A stretch of DNA of 64,000 bases, from the NCBI GenBank assembly GCA_030762895.1, contig JAUPTC010000148.1, positions 1 to 64,000 of the forward strand, written 5' to 3'. This DNA comes from Sophora flavescens (Eukaryota > Streptophyta > Magnoliopsida > Fabales > Fabaceae). The notes under the pieces were generated by a model. The model saw only the letters and a list, made by a program, of their open reading frames with translations. It did no database searches and was not told the origin of the DNA. The position numbers and the translations under genes were made by a program. Positions 11,971-24,137 of the stretch are shown here, in pieces (position 1 is the first letter of the stretch; every line of letters starts with the position of its first letter).

Positions 11971-12705
11971 TGGGGCGTGCTCTAGTTATGAGTCCACTTA
12001 GTTGTTTTATTTTAATTCAATTAGTGCAATGGGTTATGTGTGTGTGTCCAAATTGGCTAAGTGTTGCAAATGGGTCAAGCCCACTTAAGTCCATGTTGTA
12101 CACGAATTTGGGAGCTTAGTAGGAGGAATCTTTGGTTTGCATGCCAATAGTAACTCCTATAAGTTATTAGTTTGTTTATTGTTTTGTTAATTATGTGGGA
12201 GTTACACTTTTTAATATGAGAAGTAAAGTGTGGCAGCCACATAATGATGGTTGTGAGAGAATAATAAACTCACCATTAGAGGCTGAGTTAAGGAGGGAAT
12301 TAGTGAGTCATTTAGTGACATGATTAGGCTAATTATTGTGGGGGTTATGATCTCTTTTGGAAGCCAAAAAGTTGGCAGCCTAATACTCTATTTGTACACT
12401 CCATTTTCATGTTGAATAATAACTTGGATGTTGAATTTGGATTGAAATCCATTTGTGAGAGAATTGTCTCTCTTAGGTTCTTGGTTGAGCCAACTATTGT
12501 TCTTATCAAGAATCCAAGATTCTTGTGGCGAACTTCATAGGCTTATCAAACTCTCTAGTTTGTGGCGCCATACCATCTCTAATCTTCACCATTTTCATAT
12601 TTTCTTCTTCTTATTTTGGTTCCAAAAATTGGTTTCGCATTAACTTGTTAAGAATTCAACCAAATAGATCTTCAACAGGGCAACCTCACCATTTGGTTGT
12701 CATCA
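11966..12705 (+). repeat. 5'-truncated first LTR of array
   Basis: Starts at the inversion junction (TCAAATGGGG) and ends GTTGTCATCA, followed by AG and the primer-binding site. It differs from later LTRs at a few bases, for example ATTAGTGCAATGGG where the others have ATAAGTGTAATGGG. Confidence 0.9.
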
Positions 12706-12783
12706 AGTGGTATCAAAGCTTAGGCTTTGGTTGAATTTTGAGTTTTGTTCTTCTTCTACCTTTCTCCTTTTCTTCTTTTTGCT

Positions 12784-13852
12784 ATGTTGCGATTTGAAAA
12801 TTTCGACTATGTGCAAGAACATGGGAAAGAGGTTGAAGAGTTGATCCGGCAAATGCATGAGAGTCGTGACAAGAGGATGAGAGATAACGAACAAAAAGAG
12901 GTTGAGAAAAGAGGAAAGAATGAAAAGACAAATGGAAAGTTTTGAAGACCATGTGAAGAAGTTGGTGGAAGACTCCAACAAGAAAGAGAATGAGAAGAAA
13001 GAGAGAGAGAAAGCAAAACAAGAGAATGAGGCAAAAGCAAAAGAGAGTGAAAAGAAAAGTGATGGTCAAAAGGAAAAAGAAAAAGAGAGTGAAAAGAAGA
13101 GTGATAATCAAGAGGAAAAAGAAAACGAGAGTGAGAAGAAGAATGATGAGCAAGAGAAAAATAGTGAACAAAAAGAGAGTTCTTTGGCAACAAAAAGTGA
13201 GGAGAAGAGGGCTTTGATTTCAAGACAGCCCCAATGCATAATTTATTGCAAGGACTTTTGTTTAATTTCCAATGCTTCTAATGATCTCTCTTTGCCTAGT
13301 GGTGTTGTAACTCTTTTGCAGAAATTTGGAGATTTCATCCCAAATGAAGTACCCCCATGGTTGGGAAACTTTCAAGGATTCCAAAAGTCTCAATAAAGCA
13401 CCTACTCATGCTTTACCTCCTATTGAAATATATTATGAACTTAAGTTTGATACAACCGATGTAATGGAAGAGTTCATCCCAAGGGAGGTACTCCATGGCT
13501 TGGGAACTTGCATGGTTACCCAAAAGTATGGATATCTTAACACAAGATTCGATAACATGCTTGGGATTGAAGTCATAAATTCGAGGACGAATTTTCTTAA
13601 AGAAGGAGGGTATGATATGAGCCATGGGGGGCAAGTCCAATTTCCAACAAGAATTATTTGAGCCCAATGAAGACCATGGATCAAGAATCAAATCAAGGAC
13701 TTGGTGGGCCCATGACAAGAGTTAGACACAAGAAATCCCAACAAGCTCTTAATTACATGGGGGCTATTTTGATAGAAGCAAGCCCAAGAATGAGACCAAA
13801 TGGGATGGAGCCCCAATTGATGACCTATCTCATTCAACTAGAAGACCCATGA
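12784..13852 (+). pseudogene. Array ORF copy 1, frameshifted
   Basis: Same protein as the intact copy at 16569-17636. An extra A in the AAAAAG run near 12897 breaks it after about 38 codons. The C run at 13352-13356 (five C) and the G run near 13626 (six G) each shift the frame again. Confidence 0.85.
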
Positions 13853-14598
13853 TCATTTTCAAATGGGGCGTGCTCTAGTTATGAGTCCACTTAGTTGTTT
13901 TATTTTAATTCAATAAGTGTAATGGGTTATGTGTGTGTGTCCAAATTGGCTAAGTGTTGCAAATGGGTCAAGCCCACTTAAGTCCATGTTGTACACGAAT
14001 TTGGGAGCTTAGTAGGAGGAATCTTTGGTTTGCATGCCAATAGTAACTCCTATAAGTTATTAGTTTGTTTATTGTTTTGTTAATTATGTGGGAGTTACAC
14101 TTTTTAATATGAGAAGTAAAGTGTGGCAGCCACATAATGATGGTTGTGAGAGAATAATAAACTCACCATTAGAGGCTGAGTTAAGGAGGGAATTAGTGAG
14201 TCATTTAGTGACATGATTAGGCTAATTATTGTGGGGGTTATGATCTCTTTTGGAAGCCAAAAAGTTGGCAGCCTAATACTCTATTTGTACACTCCATTTT
14301 CATGTTGAATAATAACTTGGATGTTGAATTTGGATTGAAATCCATTTGTGAGAGAATTGCCTCTCTTAGGTTCTTGGTTGAGCCAACTATTGTTCTTATC
14401 AAGAATCCAAGATTCTTGTGGCGAACTTCATAGGCTTATCAAACTCTCTAGTTTGTGGCGCCATACCATCTCTAATCTTCACCATTTTCATATTTTCTTC
14501 TTCTTATTTTGGTTCCAAAAATTGGTTTCGCATTAACTTGTTAAGAATTCAACCAAATAGATCTTCAACAGGGCAACCTCACCATTTGGTTGTCATCA
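13613..14598 (+). repeat. Array LTR 1
   Basis: 986 bp, TGATATGAGCC to TTGTCATCA, six-G version. It holds the end of the upstream ORF, a TATA-like region and the hairpin block with GGCGCC. Confidence 0.92.
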
Positions 14599-14676
14599 AG
14601 TGGTATCAAAGCTTAGGCTTTGGTTGAATTTTGAGTTTTGTTCTTCTTCTACCTTTCTCCTTTTCTTCTTTTTGCT

Positions 14677-15744
14677 ATGTTGCGATTTGAAAATTTCGAC
14701 TATGTGCAAGAACATGGGAAAGAGGTTGAAGAGTTGATCCGGCAAATGCATGAGAGTCGTGACAAGAGGATGAGAGATAACGAACAAAAGAGGTTGAGAA
14801 AAGAGGAAAGAATGAAAAGACAAATGGAAAGTTTTGAAGACCATGTGAAGAAGTTGGTGGAAGACTCCAACAAGAAAGAGAATGAGAAGAAAGAGAGAGA
14901 GAAAGCAAAACAAGAGAATGAGGCAAAAGCAAAAGAGAGTGAAAAGAAAAGTGATGGTCAAAAGGAAAAAGAAAAAGAGAGTGAAAAGAAGAGTGATAAT
15001 CAAGAGGAAAAAGAAAACGAGAGTGAGAAGAAGAATGATGAGCAAGAGAAAAATAGTGAACAAAAAGAGAGTTCTTTGGCAACAAAAAGTGAGGAGAAGA
15101 GGGCTTTGATTTCAAGACAGCCCCAATGCATAATTTATTGCAAGGACTTTTGTTTAATTTCCAATGCTTCTAATGATCTCTCTTTGCCTAGTGGTGTTGT
15201 AACTCTTTTGCAGAAATTTGGAGATTTCATCCCAAATGAAGTACCCCCATGGTTGGGAAACTTTCAAGGATTCCAAAAGTCTCAATAAAGCACCTACTCA
15301 TGCTTTACCTCCTATTGAAATATATTATGAACTTAAGTTTGATACAACCGATGTAATGGAAGAGTTCATCCCAAGGGAGGTACTCCATGGCTTGGGAACT
15401 TGCATGGTTACCCAAAAGTATGGATATCTTAACACAAGATTCGATAACATGCTTGGGATTGAAGTCATAAATTCGAGGACGAATTTTCTTAAAGAAGGAG
15501 GGTATGATATGAGCCATGGGGGGCAAGTCCAATTTCCAACAAGAATTATTTGAGCCCAATGAAGACCATGGATCAAGAATCAAATCAAGGACTTGGTGGG
15601 CCCATGACAAGAGTTAGACACAAGAAATCCCAACAAGCTCTTAATTACATGGGGGCTATTTTGATAGAAGCAAGCCCAAGAATGAGACCAAATGGGATGG
15701 AGCCCCAATTGATGACCTATCTCATTCAACTAGAAGACCCATGA
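14677..15744 (+). pseudogene. Array ORF copy 2, frameshifted
   Basis: Open for about 203 codons from the ATG, then shifted by the five-C run near 15244. The six-G run near 15518 shifts the last segment. The coding sequence is otherwise the same as the intact copies. Confidence 0.85.
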
Positions 15745-16490
15745 TCATTTTCAAATGGGGCGTGCTCTAGTTATGAGTCCACTTAGTTGTTTTATTTTAA
15801 TTCAATAAGTGTAATGGGTTATGTGTGTGTGTCCAAATTGGCTAAGTGTTGCAAATGGGTCAAGCCCACTTAAGTCCATGTTGTACACGAATTTGGGAGC
15901 TTAGTAGGAGGAATCTTTGGTTTGCATGCCAATAGTAACTCCTATAAGTTATTAGTTTGTTTATTGTTTTGTTAATTATGTGGGAGTTACACTTTTTAAT
16001 ATGAGAAGTAAAGTGTGGCAGCCACATAATGATGGTTGTGAGAGAATAATAAACTCACCATTAGAGGCTGAGTTAAGGAGGGAATTAGTGAGTCATTTAG
16101 TGACATGATTAGGCTAATTATTGTGGGGGTTATGATCTCTTTTGGAAGCCAAAAAGTTGGCAGCCTAATACTCTATTTGTACACTCCATTTTCATGTTGA
16201 ATAATAACTTGGATGTTGAATTTGGATTGAAATCCATTTGTGAGAGAATTGCCTCTCTTAGGTTCTTGGTTGAGCCAACTATTGTTCTTATCAAGAATCC
16301 AAGATTCTTGTGGCGAACTTCATAGGCTTATCAAACTCTCTAGTTTGTGGCGCCATACCATCTCTAATCTTCACCATTTTCATATTTTCTTCTTCTTATT
16401 TTGGTTCCAAAAATTGGTTTCGCATTAACTTGTTAAGAATTCAACCAAATAGATCTTCAACAGGGCAACCTCACCATTTGGTTGTCATCA
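15505..16490 (+). repeat. Array LTR 2
   Basis: 986 bp, six-G version, same termini and flanking tracts as the other array LTRs. Confidence 0.92.
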
Positions 16491-16568
16491 AGTGGTATCA
16501 AAGCTTAGGCTTTGGTTGAATTTTGAGTTTTGTTCTTCTTCTACCTTTCTCCTTTTCTTCTTTTTGCT

Positions 16569-17636
16569 ATGTTGCGATTTGAAAATTTCGACTATGTGCA
16601 AGAACATGGGAAAGAGGTTGAAGAGTTGATCCGGCAAATGCATGAGAGTCGTGACAAGAGGATGAGAGATAACGAACAAAAGAGGTTGAGAAAAGAGGAA
16701 AGAATGAAAAGACAAATGGAAAGTTTTGAAGACCATGTGAAGAAGTTGGTGGAAGACTCCAACAAGAAAGAGAATGAGAAGAAAGAGAGAGAGAAAGCAA
16801 AACAAGAGAATGAGGCAAAAGCAAAAGAGAGTGAAAAGAAAAGTGATGGTCAAAAGGAAAAAGAAAAAGAGAGTGAAAAGAAGAGTGATAATCAAGAGGA
16901 AAAAGAAAACGAGAGTGAGAAGAAGAATGATGAGCAAGAGAAAAATAGTGAACAAAAAGAGAGTTCTTTGGCAACAAAAAGTGAGGAGAAGAGGGCTTTG
17001 ATTTCAAGACAGCCCCAATGCATAATTTATTGCAAGGACTTTTGTTTAATTTCCAATGCTTCTAATGATCTCTCTTTGCCTAGTGGTGTTGTAACTCTTT
17101 TGCAGAAATTTGGAGATTTCATCCCAAATGAAGTACCCCATGGTTGGGAAACTTTCAAGGATTCCAAAAGTCTCAATAAAGCACCTACTCATGCTTTACC
17201 TCCTATTGAAATATATTATGAACTTAAGTTTGATACAACCGATGTAATGGAAGAGTTCATCCCAAGGGAGGTACTCCATGGCTTGGGAACTTGCATGGTT
17301 ACCCAAAAGTATGGATATCTTAACACAAGATTCGATAACATGCTTGGGATTGAAGTCATAAATTCGAGGACGAATTTTCTTAAAGAAGGAGGGTATGATA
17401 TGAGCCATGGGGGGGCAAGTCCAATTTCCAACAAGAATTATTTGAGCCCAATGAAGACCATGGATCAAGAATCAAATCAAGGACTTGGTGGGCCCATGAC
17501 AAGAGTTAGACACAAGAAATCCCAACAAGCTCTTAATTACATGGGGGCTATTTTGATAGAAGCAAGCCCAAGAATGAGACCAAATGGGATGGAGCCCCAA
17601 TTGATGACCTATCTCATTCAACTAGAAGACCCATGA
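16569..17636 (+). CDS. Array ORF copy 3, intact (355 aa)
   Basis: I start at the ATG of MLRFENFDYVQ; the open frame extends 13 codons upstream but only from a TTG. Residues ~1-30 are acidic/aromatic. ~30-140 are K/E/R/Q-rich with strong coiled-coil character. ~145-205 form an unassigned region (ISRQPQC, then LPSGVVTLLQKFG). ~205-275 hold repeated IP-[NR]-EV-x-HG motifs (NEVPHGWET, REVLHGLGTC). From NSRTNFLKEGG onward it matches the C-terminal tail of Ty3/Gypsy pol, including GLGGPMTRVR, and reads through the polypurine tract into the LTR, ending LIQLEDP. It has four C at the first and seven G at the second homopolymer, the combination that keeps the frame open. No catalytic domain is present. 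Function is unknown; it may supply a structural or trans-recruitment role, but this is inference. Confidence 0.7.
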   Translation: MLRFENFDYVQEHGKEVEELIRQMHESRDKRMRDNEQKRLRKEERMKRQMESFEDHVKKLVEDSNKKENEKKEREKAKQENEAKAKESEKKSDGQKEKEKESEKKSDNQEEKENESEKKNDEQEKNSEQKESSLATKSEEKRALISRQPQCIIYCKDFCLISNASNDLSLPSGVVTLLQKFGDFIPNEVPHGWETFKDSKSLNKAPTHALPPIEIYYELKFDTTDVMEEFIPREVLHGLGTCMVTQKYGYLNTRFDNMLGIEVINSRTNFLKEGGYDMSHGGASPISNKNYLSPMKTMDQESNQGLGGPMTRVRHKKSQQALNYMGAILIEASPRMRPNGMEPQLMTYLIQLEDP

Positions 17637-18382
17637 TCATTTTCAAATGGGGCGTGCTCTAGTTATGAGTCCACTTAGTTGTTTTATTTTAATTCAATAA
17701 GTGTAATGGGTTATGTGTGTGTGTCCAAATTGGCTAAGTGTTGCAAATGGGTCAAGCCCACTTAAGTCCATGTTGTACACGAATTTGGGAGCTTAGTAGG
17801 AGGAATCTTTGGTTTGCATGCCAATAGTAACTCCTATAAGTTATTAGTTTGTTTATTGTTTTGTTAATTATGTGGGAGTTACACTTTTTAATATGAGAAG
17901 TAAAGTGTGGCAGCCACATAATGATGGTTGTGAGAGAATAATAAACTCACCATTAGAGGCTGAGTTAAGGAGGGAATTAGTGAGTCATTTAGTGACATGA
18001 TTAGGCTAATTATTGTGGGGGTTATGATCTCTTTTGGAAGCCAAAAAGTTGGCAGCCTAATACTCTATTTGTACACTCCATTTTCATGTTGAATAATAAC
18101 TTGGATGTTGAATTTGGATTGAAATCCATTTGTGAGAGAATTGCCTCTCTTAGGTTCTTGGTTGAGCCAACTATTGTTCTTATCAAGAATCCAAGATTCT
18201 TGTGGCGAACTTCATAGGCTTATCAAACTCTCTAGTTTGTGGCGCCATACCATCTCTAATCTTCACCATTTTCATATTTTCTTCTTCTTATTTTGGTTCC
18301 AAAAATTGGTTTCGCATTAACTTGTTAAGAATTCAACCAAATAGATCTTCAACAGGGCAACCTCACCATTTGGTTGTCATCA
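17396..18382 (+). repeat. Array LTR 3
   Basis: 987 bp, seven-G version. Confidence 0.92.
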
Positions 18383-18460
18383 AGTGGTATCAAAGCTTAG
18401 GCTTTGGTTGAATTTTGAGTTTTGTTCTTCTTCTACCTTTCTCCTTTTCTTCTTTTTGCT

Positions 18461-19529
18461 ATGTTGCGATTTGAAAATTTCGACTATGTGCAAGAACATG
18501 GGAAAGAGGTTGAAGAGTTGATCCGGCAAATGCATGAGAGTCGTGACAAGAGGATGAGAGATAACGAACAAAAGAGGTTGAGAAAAGAGGAAAGAATGAA
18601 AAGACAAATGGAAAGTTTTGAAGACCATGTGAAGAAGTTGGTGGAAGACTCCAACAAGAAAGAGAATGAGAAGAAAGAGAGAGAGAAAGCAAAACAAGAG
18701 AATGAGGCAAAAGCAAAAGAGAGTGAAAAGAAAAGTGATGGTCAAAAGGAAAAAGAAAAAGAGAGTGAAAAGAAGAGTGATAATCAAGAGGAAAAAGAAA
18801 ACGAGAGTGAGAAGAAGAATGATGAGCAAGAGAAAAATAGTGAACAAAAAGAGAGTTCTTTGGCAACAAAAAGTGAGGAGAAGAGGGCTTTGATTTCAAG
18901 ACAGCCCCAATGCATAATTTATTGCAAGGACTTTTGTTTAATTTCCAATGCTTCTAATGATCTCTCTTTGCCTAGTGGTGTTGTAACTCTTTTGCAGAAA
19001 TTTGGAGATTTCATCCCAAATGAAGTACCCCCATGGTTGGGAAACTTTCAAGGATTCCAAAAGTCTCAATAAAGCACCTACTCATGCTTTACCTCCTATT
19101 GAAATATATTATGAACTTAAGTTTGATACAACCGATGTAATGGAAGAGTTCATCCCAAGGGAGGTACTCCATGGCTTGGGAACTTGCATGGTTACCCAAA
19201 AGTATGGATATCTTAACACAAGATTCGATAACATGCTTGGGATTGAAGTCATAAATTCGAGGACGAATTTTCTTAAAGAAGGAGGGTATGATATGAGCCA
19301 TGGGGGGGCAAGTCCAATTTCCAACAAGAATTATTTGAGCCCAATGAAGACCATGGATCAAGAATCAAATCAAGGACTTGGTGGGCCCATGACAAGAGTT
19401 AGACACAAGAAATCCCAACAAGCTCTTAATTACATGGGGGCTATTTTGATAGAAGCAAGCCCAAGAATGAGACCAAATGGGATGGAGCCCCAATTGATGA
19501 CCTATCTCATTCAACTAGAAGACCCATGA
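18461..19529 (+). pseudogene. Array ORF copy 4, one frameshift
   Basis: Only the five-C run near 19028 interrupts it. The downstream part (MEISSQMKYPHGW frame, from 19002) is continuous to LIQLEDP because the G run has seven bases. Confidence 0.85.
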
Positions 19530-20275
19530 TCATTTTCAAATGGGGCGTGCTCTAGTTATGAGTCCACTTAGTTGTTTTATTTTAATTCAATAAGTGTAAT
19601 GGGTTATGTGTGTGTGTCCAAATTGGCTAAGTGTTGCAAATGGGTCAAGCCCACTTAAGTCCATGTTGTACACGAATTTGGGAGCTTAGTAGGAGGAATC
19701 TTTGGTTTGCATGCCAATAGTAACTCCTATAAGTTATTAGTTTGTTTATTGTTTTGTTAATTATGTGGGAGTTACACTTTTTAATATGAGAAGTAAAGTG
19801 TGGCAGCCACATAATGATGGTTGTGAGAGAATAATAAACTCACCATTAGAGGCTGAGTTAAGGAGGGAATTAGTGAGTCATTTAGTGACATGATTAGGCT
19901 AATTATTGTGGGGGTTATGATCTCTTTTGGAAGCCAAAAAGTTGGCAGCCTAATACTCTATTTGTACACTCCATTTTCATGTTGAATAATAACTTGGATG
20001 TTGAATTTGGATTGAAATCCATTTGTGAGAGAATTGCCTCTCTTAGGTTCTTGGTTGAGCCAACTATTGTTCTTATCAAGAATCCAAGATTCTTGTGGCG
20101 AACTTCATAGGCTTATCAAACTCTCTAGTTTGTGGCGCCATACCATCTCTAATCTTCACCATTTTCATATTTTCTTCTTCTTATTTTGGTTCCAAAAATT
20201 GGTTTCGCATTAACTTGTTAAGAATTCAACCAAATAGATCTTCAACAGGGCAACCTCACCATTTGGTTGTCATCA
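19289..20275 (+). repeat. Array LTR 4
   Basis: 987 bp, seven-G version. Confidence 0.92.
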
Positions 20276-20353
20276 AGTGGTATCAAAGCTTAGGCTTTGG
20301 TTGAATTTTGAGTTTTGTTCTTCTTCTACCTTTCTCCTTTTCTTCTTTTTGCT

Positions 20354-21421
20354 ATGTTGCGATTTGAAAATTTCGACTATGTGCAAGAACATGGGAAAGA
20401 GGTTGAAGAGTTGATCCGGCAAATGCATGAGAGTCGTGACAAGAGGATGAGAGATAACGAACAAAAGAGGTTGAGAAAAGAGGAAAGAATGAAAAGACAA
20501 ATGGAAAGTTTTGAAGACCATGTGAAGAAGTTGGTGGAAGACTCCAACAAGAAAGAGAATGAGAAGAAAGAGAGAGAGAAAGCAAAACAAGAGAATGAGG
20601 CAAAAGCAAAAGAGAGTGAAAAGAAAAGTGATGGTCAAAAGGAAAAAGAAAAAGAGAGTGAAAAGAAGAGTGATAATCAAGAGGAAAAAGAAAACGAGAG
20701 TGAGAAGAAGAATGATGAGCAAGAGAAAAATAGTGAACAAAAAGAGAGTTCTTTGGCAACAAAAAGTGAGGAGAAGAGGGCTTTGATTTCAAGACAGCCC
20801 CAATGCATAATTTATTGCAAGGACTTTTGTTTAATTTCCAATGCTTCTAATGATCTCTCTTTGCCTAGTGGTGTTGTAACTCTTTTGCAGAAATTTGGAG
20901 ATTTCATCCCAAATGAAGTACCCCATGGTTGGGAAACTTTCAAGGATTCCAAAAGTCTCAATAAAGCACCTACTCATGCTTTACCTCCTATTGAAATATA
21001 TTATGAACTTAAGTTTGATACAACCGATGTAATGGAAGAGTTCATCCCAAGGGAGGTACTCCATGGCTTGGGAACTTGCATGGTTACCCAAAAGTATGGA
21101 TATCTTAACACAAGATTCGATAACATGCTTGGGATTGAAGTCATAAATTCGAGGACGAATTTTCTTAAAGAAGGAGGGTATGATATGAGCCATGGGGGGG
21201 CAAGTCCAATTTCCAACAAGAATTATTTGAGCCCAATGAAGACCATGGATCAAGAATCAAATCAAGGACTTGGTGGGCCCATGACAAGAGTTAGACACAA
21301 GAAATCCCAACAAGCTCTTAATTACATGGGGGCTATTTTGATAGAAGCAAGCCCAAGAATGAGACCAAATGGGATGGAGCCCCAATTGATGACCTATCTC
21401 ATTCAACTAGAAGACCCATGA
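20354..21421 (+). CDS. Array ORF copy 5, intact (355 aa)
   Basis: Same protein as the copy at 16569-17636: coiled-coil N-terminal half, IP-[NR]-EV-x-HG motifs, and a pol-like tail read into the LTR. Four C and seven G at the two homopolymers keep it open. The translation shows no difference from copy 3. Confidence 0.7.
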   Translation: MLRFENFDYVQEHGKEVEELIRQMHESRDKRMRDNEQKRLRKEERMKRQMESFEDHVKKLVEDSNKKENEKKEREKAKQENEAKAKESEKKSDGQKEKEKESEKKSDNQEEKENESEKKNDEQEKNSEQKESSLATKSEEKRALISRQPQCIIYCKDFCLISNASNDLSLPSGVVTLLQKFGDFIPNEVPHGWETFKDSKSLNKAPTHALPPIEIYYELKFDTTDVMEEFIPREVLHGLGTCMVTQKYGYLNTRFDNMLGIEVINSRTNFLKEGGYDMSHGGASPISNKNYLSPMKTMDQESNQGLGGPMTRVRHKKSQQALNYMGAILIEASPRMRPNGMEPQLMTYLIQLEDP

Positions 21422-22167
21422 TCATTTTCAAATGGGGCGTGCTCTAGTTATGAGTCCACTTAGTTGTTTTATTTTAATTCAATAAGTGTAATGGGTTATG
21501 TGTGTGTGTCCAAATTGGCTAAGTGTTGCAAATGGGTCAAGCCCACTTAAGTCCATGTTGTACACGAATTTGGGAGCTTAGTAGGAGGAATCTTTGGTTT
21601 GCATGCCAATAGTAACTCCTATAAGTTATTAGTTTGTTTATTGTTTTGTTAATTATGTGGGAGTTACACTTTTTAATATGAGAAGTAAAGTGTGGCAGCC
21701 ACATAATGATGGTTGTGAGAGAATAATAAACTCACCATTAGAGGCTGAGTTAAGGAGGGAATTAGTGAGTCATTTAGTGACATGATTAGGCTAATTATTG
21801 TGGGGGTTATGATCTCTTTTGGAAGCCAAAAAGTTGGCAGCCTAATACTCTATTTGTACACTCCATTTTCATGTTGAATAATAACTTGGATGTTGAATTT
21901 GGATTGAAATCCATTTGTGAGAGAATTGCCTCTCTTAGGTTCTTGGTTGAGCCAACTATTGTTCTTATCAAGAATCCAAGATTCTTGTGGCGAACTTCAT
22001 AGGCTTATCAAACTCTCTAGTTTGTGGCGCCATACCATCTCTAATCTTCACCATTTTCATATTTTCTTCTTCTTATTTTGGTTCCAAAAATTGGTTTCGC
22101 ATTAACTTGTTAAGAATTCAACCAAATAGATCTTCAACAGGGCAACCTCACCATTTGGTTGTCATCA
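21181..22167 (+). repeat. Array LTR 5
   Basis: 987 bp, seven-G version. Confidence 0.92.
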
Positions 22168-22245
22168 AGTGGTATCAAAGCTTAGGCTTTGGTTGAATTT
22201 TGAGTTTTGTTCTTCTTGTACCTTTCTCCTTTTCTTCTTTTTGCT

Positions 22246-23313
22246 ATGTTGCGATTTGAAAATTTCGACTATGTGCAAGAACATGGGAAAGAGGTTGAAG
22301 AGTTGATCCGGCAAATGCATGAGAGTCGTGACAAGAGGATGAGAGATAACGAACAAAAGAGGTTGAGAAAAGAGGAAAGAATGAAAAGACAAATGGAAAG
22401 TTTTGAAGACCATGTGAAGAAGTTGGTGGAAGACTCCAACAAGAAAGAGAATGAGAAGAAAGAGAGAGAGAAAGCAAAACAAGAGAATGAGGCAAAAGCA
22501 AAAGAGAGTGAAAAGAAAAGTGATGGTCAAAAGGAAAAAGAAAAAGAGAGTGAAAAGAAGAGTGATAATCAAGAGGAAAAAGAAAACGAGAGTGAGAAGA
22601 AGAATGATGAGCAAGAGAAAAATAGTGAACAAAAAGAGAGTTCTTTGGCAACAAAAAGTGAGGAGAAGAGGGCTTTGATTTCAAGACAGCCCCAATGCAT
22701 AATTTATTGCAAGGACTTTTGTTTAATTTCCAATGCTTCTAATGATCTCTCTTTGCCTAGTGGTGTTGTAACTCTTTTGCAGAAATTTGGAGATTTCATC
22801 CCAAATGAAGTACCCCCATGGTTGGGAAACTTTCAAGGATTCCAAAAGTCTCAATAAAGCACCTACTCATGCTTTACCTCCTATTGAAATATATTATGAA
22901 CTTAAGTTTGATACAACCGATGTAATGGAAGAGTTCATCCCAAGGGAGGTACTCCATGGCTTGGGAACTTGCATGGTTACCCAAAAGTATGGATATCTTA
23001 ACACAAGATTCGATAACATGCTTGGGATTGAAGTCATAAATTCGAGGACGAATTTTCTTAAAGAAGGAGGGTATGATATGAGCCATGGGGGGCAAGTCCA
23101 ATTTCCAACAAGAATTATTTGAGCCCAATGAAGACCATGGATCAAGAATCAAATCAAGGACTTGGTGGGCCCATGACAAGAGTTAGACACAAGAAATCCC
23201 AACAAGCTCTTAATTACATGGGGGCTATTTTGATAGAAGCAAGCCCAAGAATGAGACCAAATGGGATGGAGCCCCAATTGATGACCTATCTCATTCAACT
23301 AGAAGACCCATGA
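22246..23313 (+). pseudogene. Array ORF copy 6, frameshifted
   Basis: Five-C and six-G runs break the frame at both homopolymers. From this unit on the leader reads TTCTTGTACC instead of TTCTTCTACC, a substitution shared by copies 6-9. Confidence 0.85.
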
Positions 23314-24059
23314 TCATTTTCAAATGGGGCGTGCTCTAGTTATGAGTCCACTTAGTTGTTTTATTTTAATTCAATAAGTGTAATGGGTTATGTGTGTGTG
23401 TCCAAATTGGCTAAGTGTTGCAAATGGGTCAAGCCCACTTAAGTCCATGTTGTACACGAATTTGGGAGCTTAGTAGGAGGAATCTTTGGTTTGCATGCCA
23501 ATAGTAACTCCTATAAGTTATTAGTTTGTTTATTGTTTTGTTAATTATGTGGGAGTTACACTTTTTAATATGAGAAGTAAAGTGTGGCAGCCACATAATG
23601 ATGGTTGTGAGAGAATAATAAACTCACCATTAGAGGCTGAGTTAAGGAGGGAATTAGTGAGTCATTTAGTGACATGATTAGGCTAATTATTGTGGGGGTT
23701 ATGATCTCTTTTGGAAGACAAAAAGTTGGCAGCCTAATACTCTATTTGTACACTCCATTTTCATGTTGAATAATAACTTGGATGTTGAATTTGGATTGAA
23801 ATCCATTTGTGAGAGAATTGCCTCTCTTAGGTTCTTGGTTGAGCCAACTATTGTTCTTATCAAGAATCCAAGATTCTTGTGGCGAACTTCATAGGCTTAT
23901 CAAACTCTCTAGTTTGTGGCGCCATACCATCTCTAATCTTCACCATTTTCATATTTTCTTCTTCTTATTTTGGTTCCAAAAATTGGTTTCGCATTAACTT
24001 GTTAAGAATTCAACCAAATAGATCTTCAACAGGGCAACCTCACCATTTGGTTGTCATCA
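23074..24059 (+). repeat. Array LTR 6
   Basis: 986 bp, six-G version. It carries a private change GGAAGACAAAAAG for GGAAGCCAAAAAG near 23718. Confidence 0.92.
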
Positions 24060-24137
24060 AGTGGTATCAAAGCTTAGGCTTTGGTTGAATTTTGAGTTTT
24101 GTTCTTCTTGTACCTTTCTCCTTTTCTTCTTTTTGCT

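Larger units (their letters stand above)
9071..14770. repeat. Large inverted repeat, ~2.8-kb arms
   Basis: The left arm (9071-11879) is the reverse complement of the right arm (11966-14770): truncated LTR, internal domain, LTR, then the first ~170 bp of another internal domain. The spacer 11880-11965 is about 86 bp of single-copy LTR sequence. The switch point lies in TCAAA (11966-11970), present in both parental LTR contexts (CTATCAAAATAG and TTTTCAAATGGGG), consistent with microhomology-mediated joining. Confidence 0.85.

Noticed and set aside
14675..15115. Leu/Phe/Ser-rich open frames antisense to the array ORF (and equivalents in all other copies)
   Set aside because: These are shadows of the K/E-rich coding strand, where AAG/GAG/AAA read backwards gives CTT/CTC/TTT; they have no independent support.
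16530..16568. 13-residue hydrophobic N-terminal extension of the array ORF, which could look like a signal peptide
   Set aside because: It begins at TTG in a T/C-rich leader. The ATG at MLRFENF is the natural plant start and is the point from which families are conserved.
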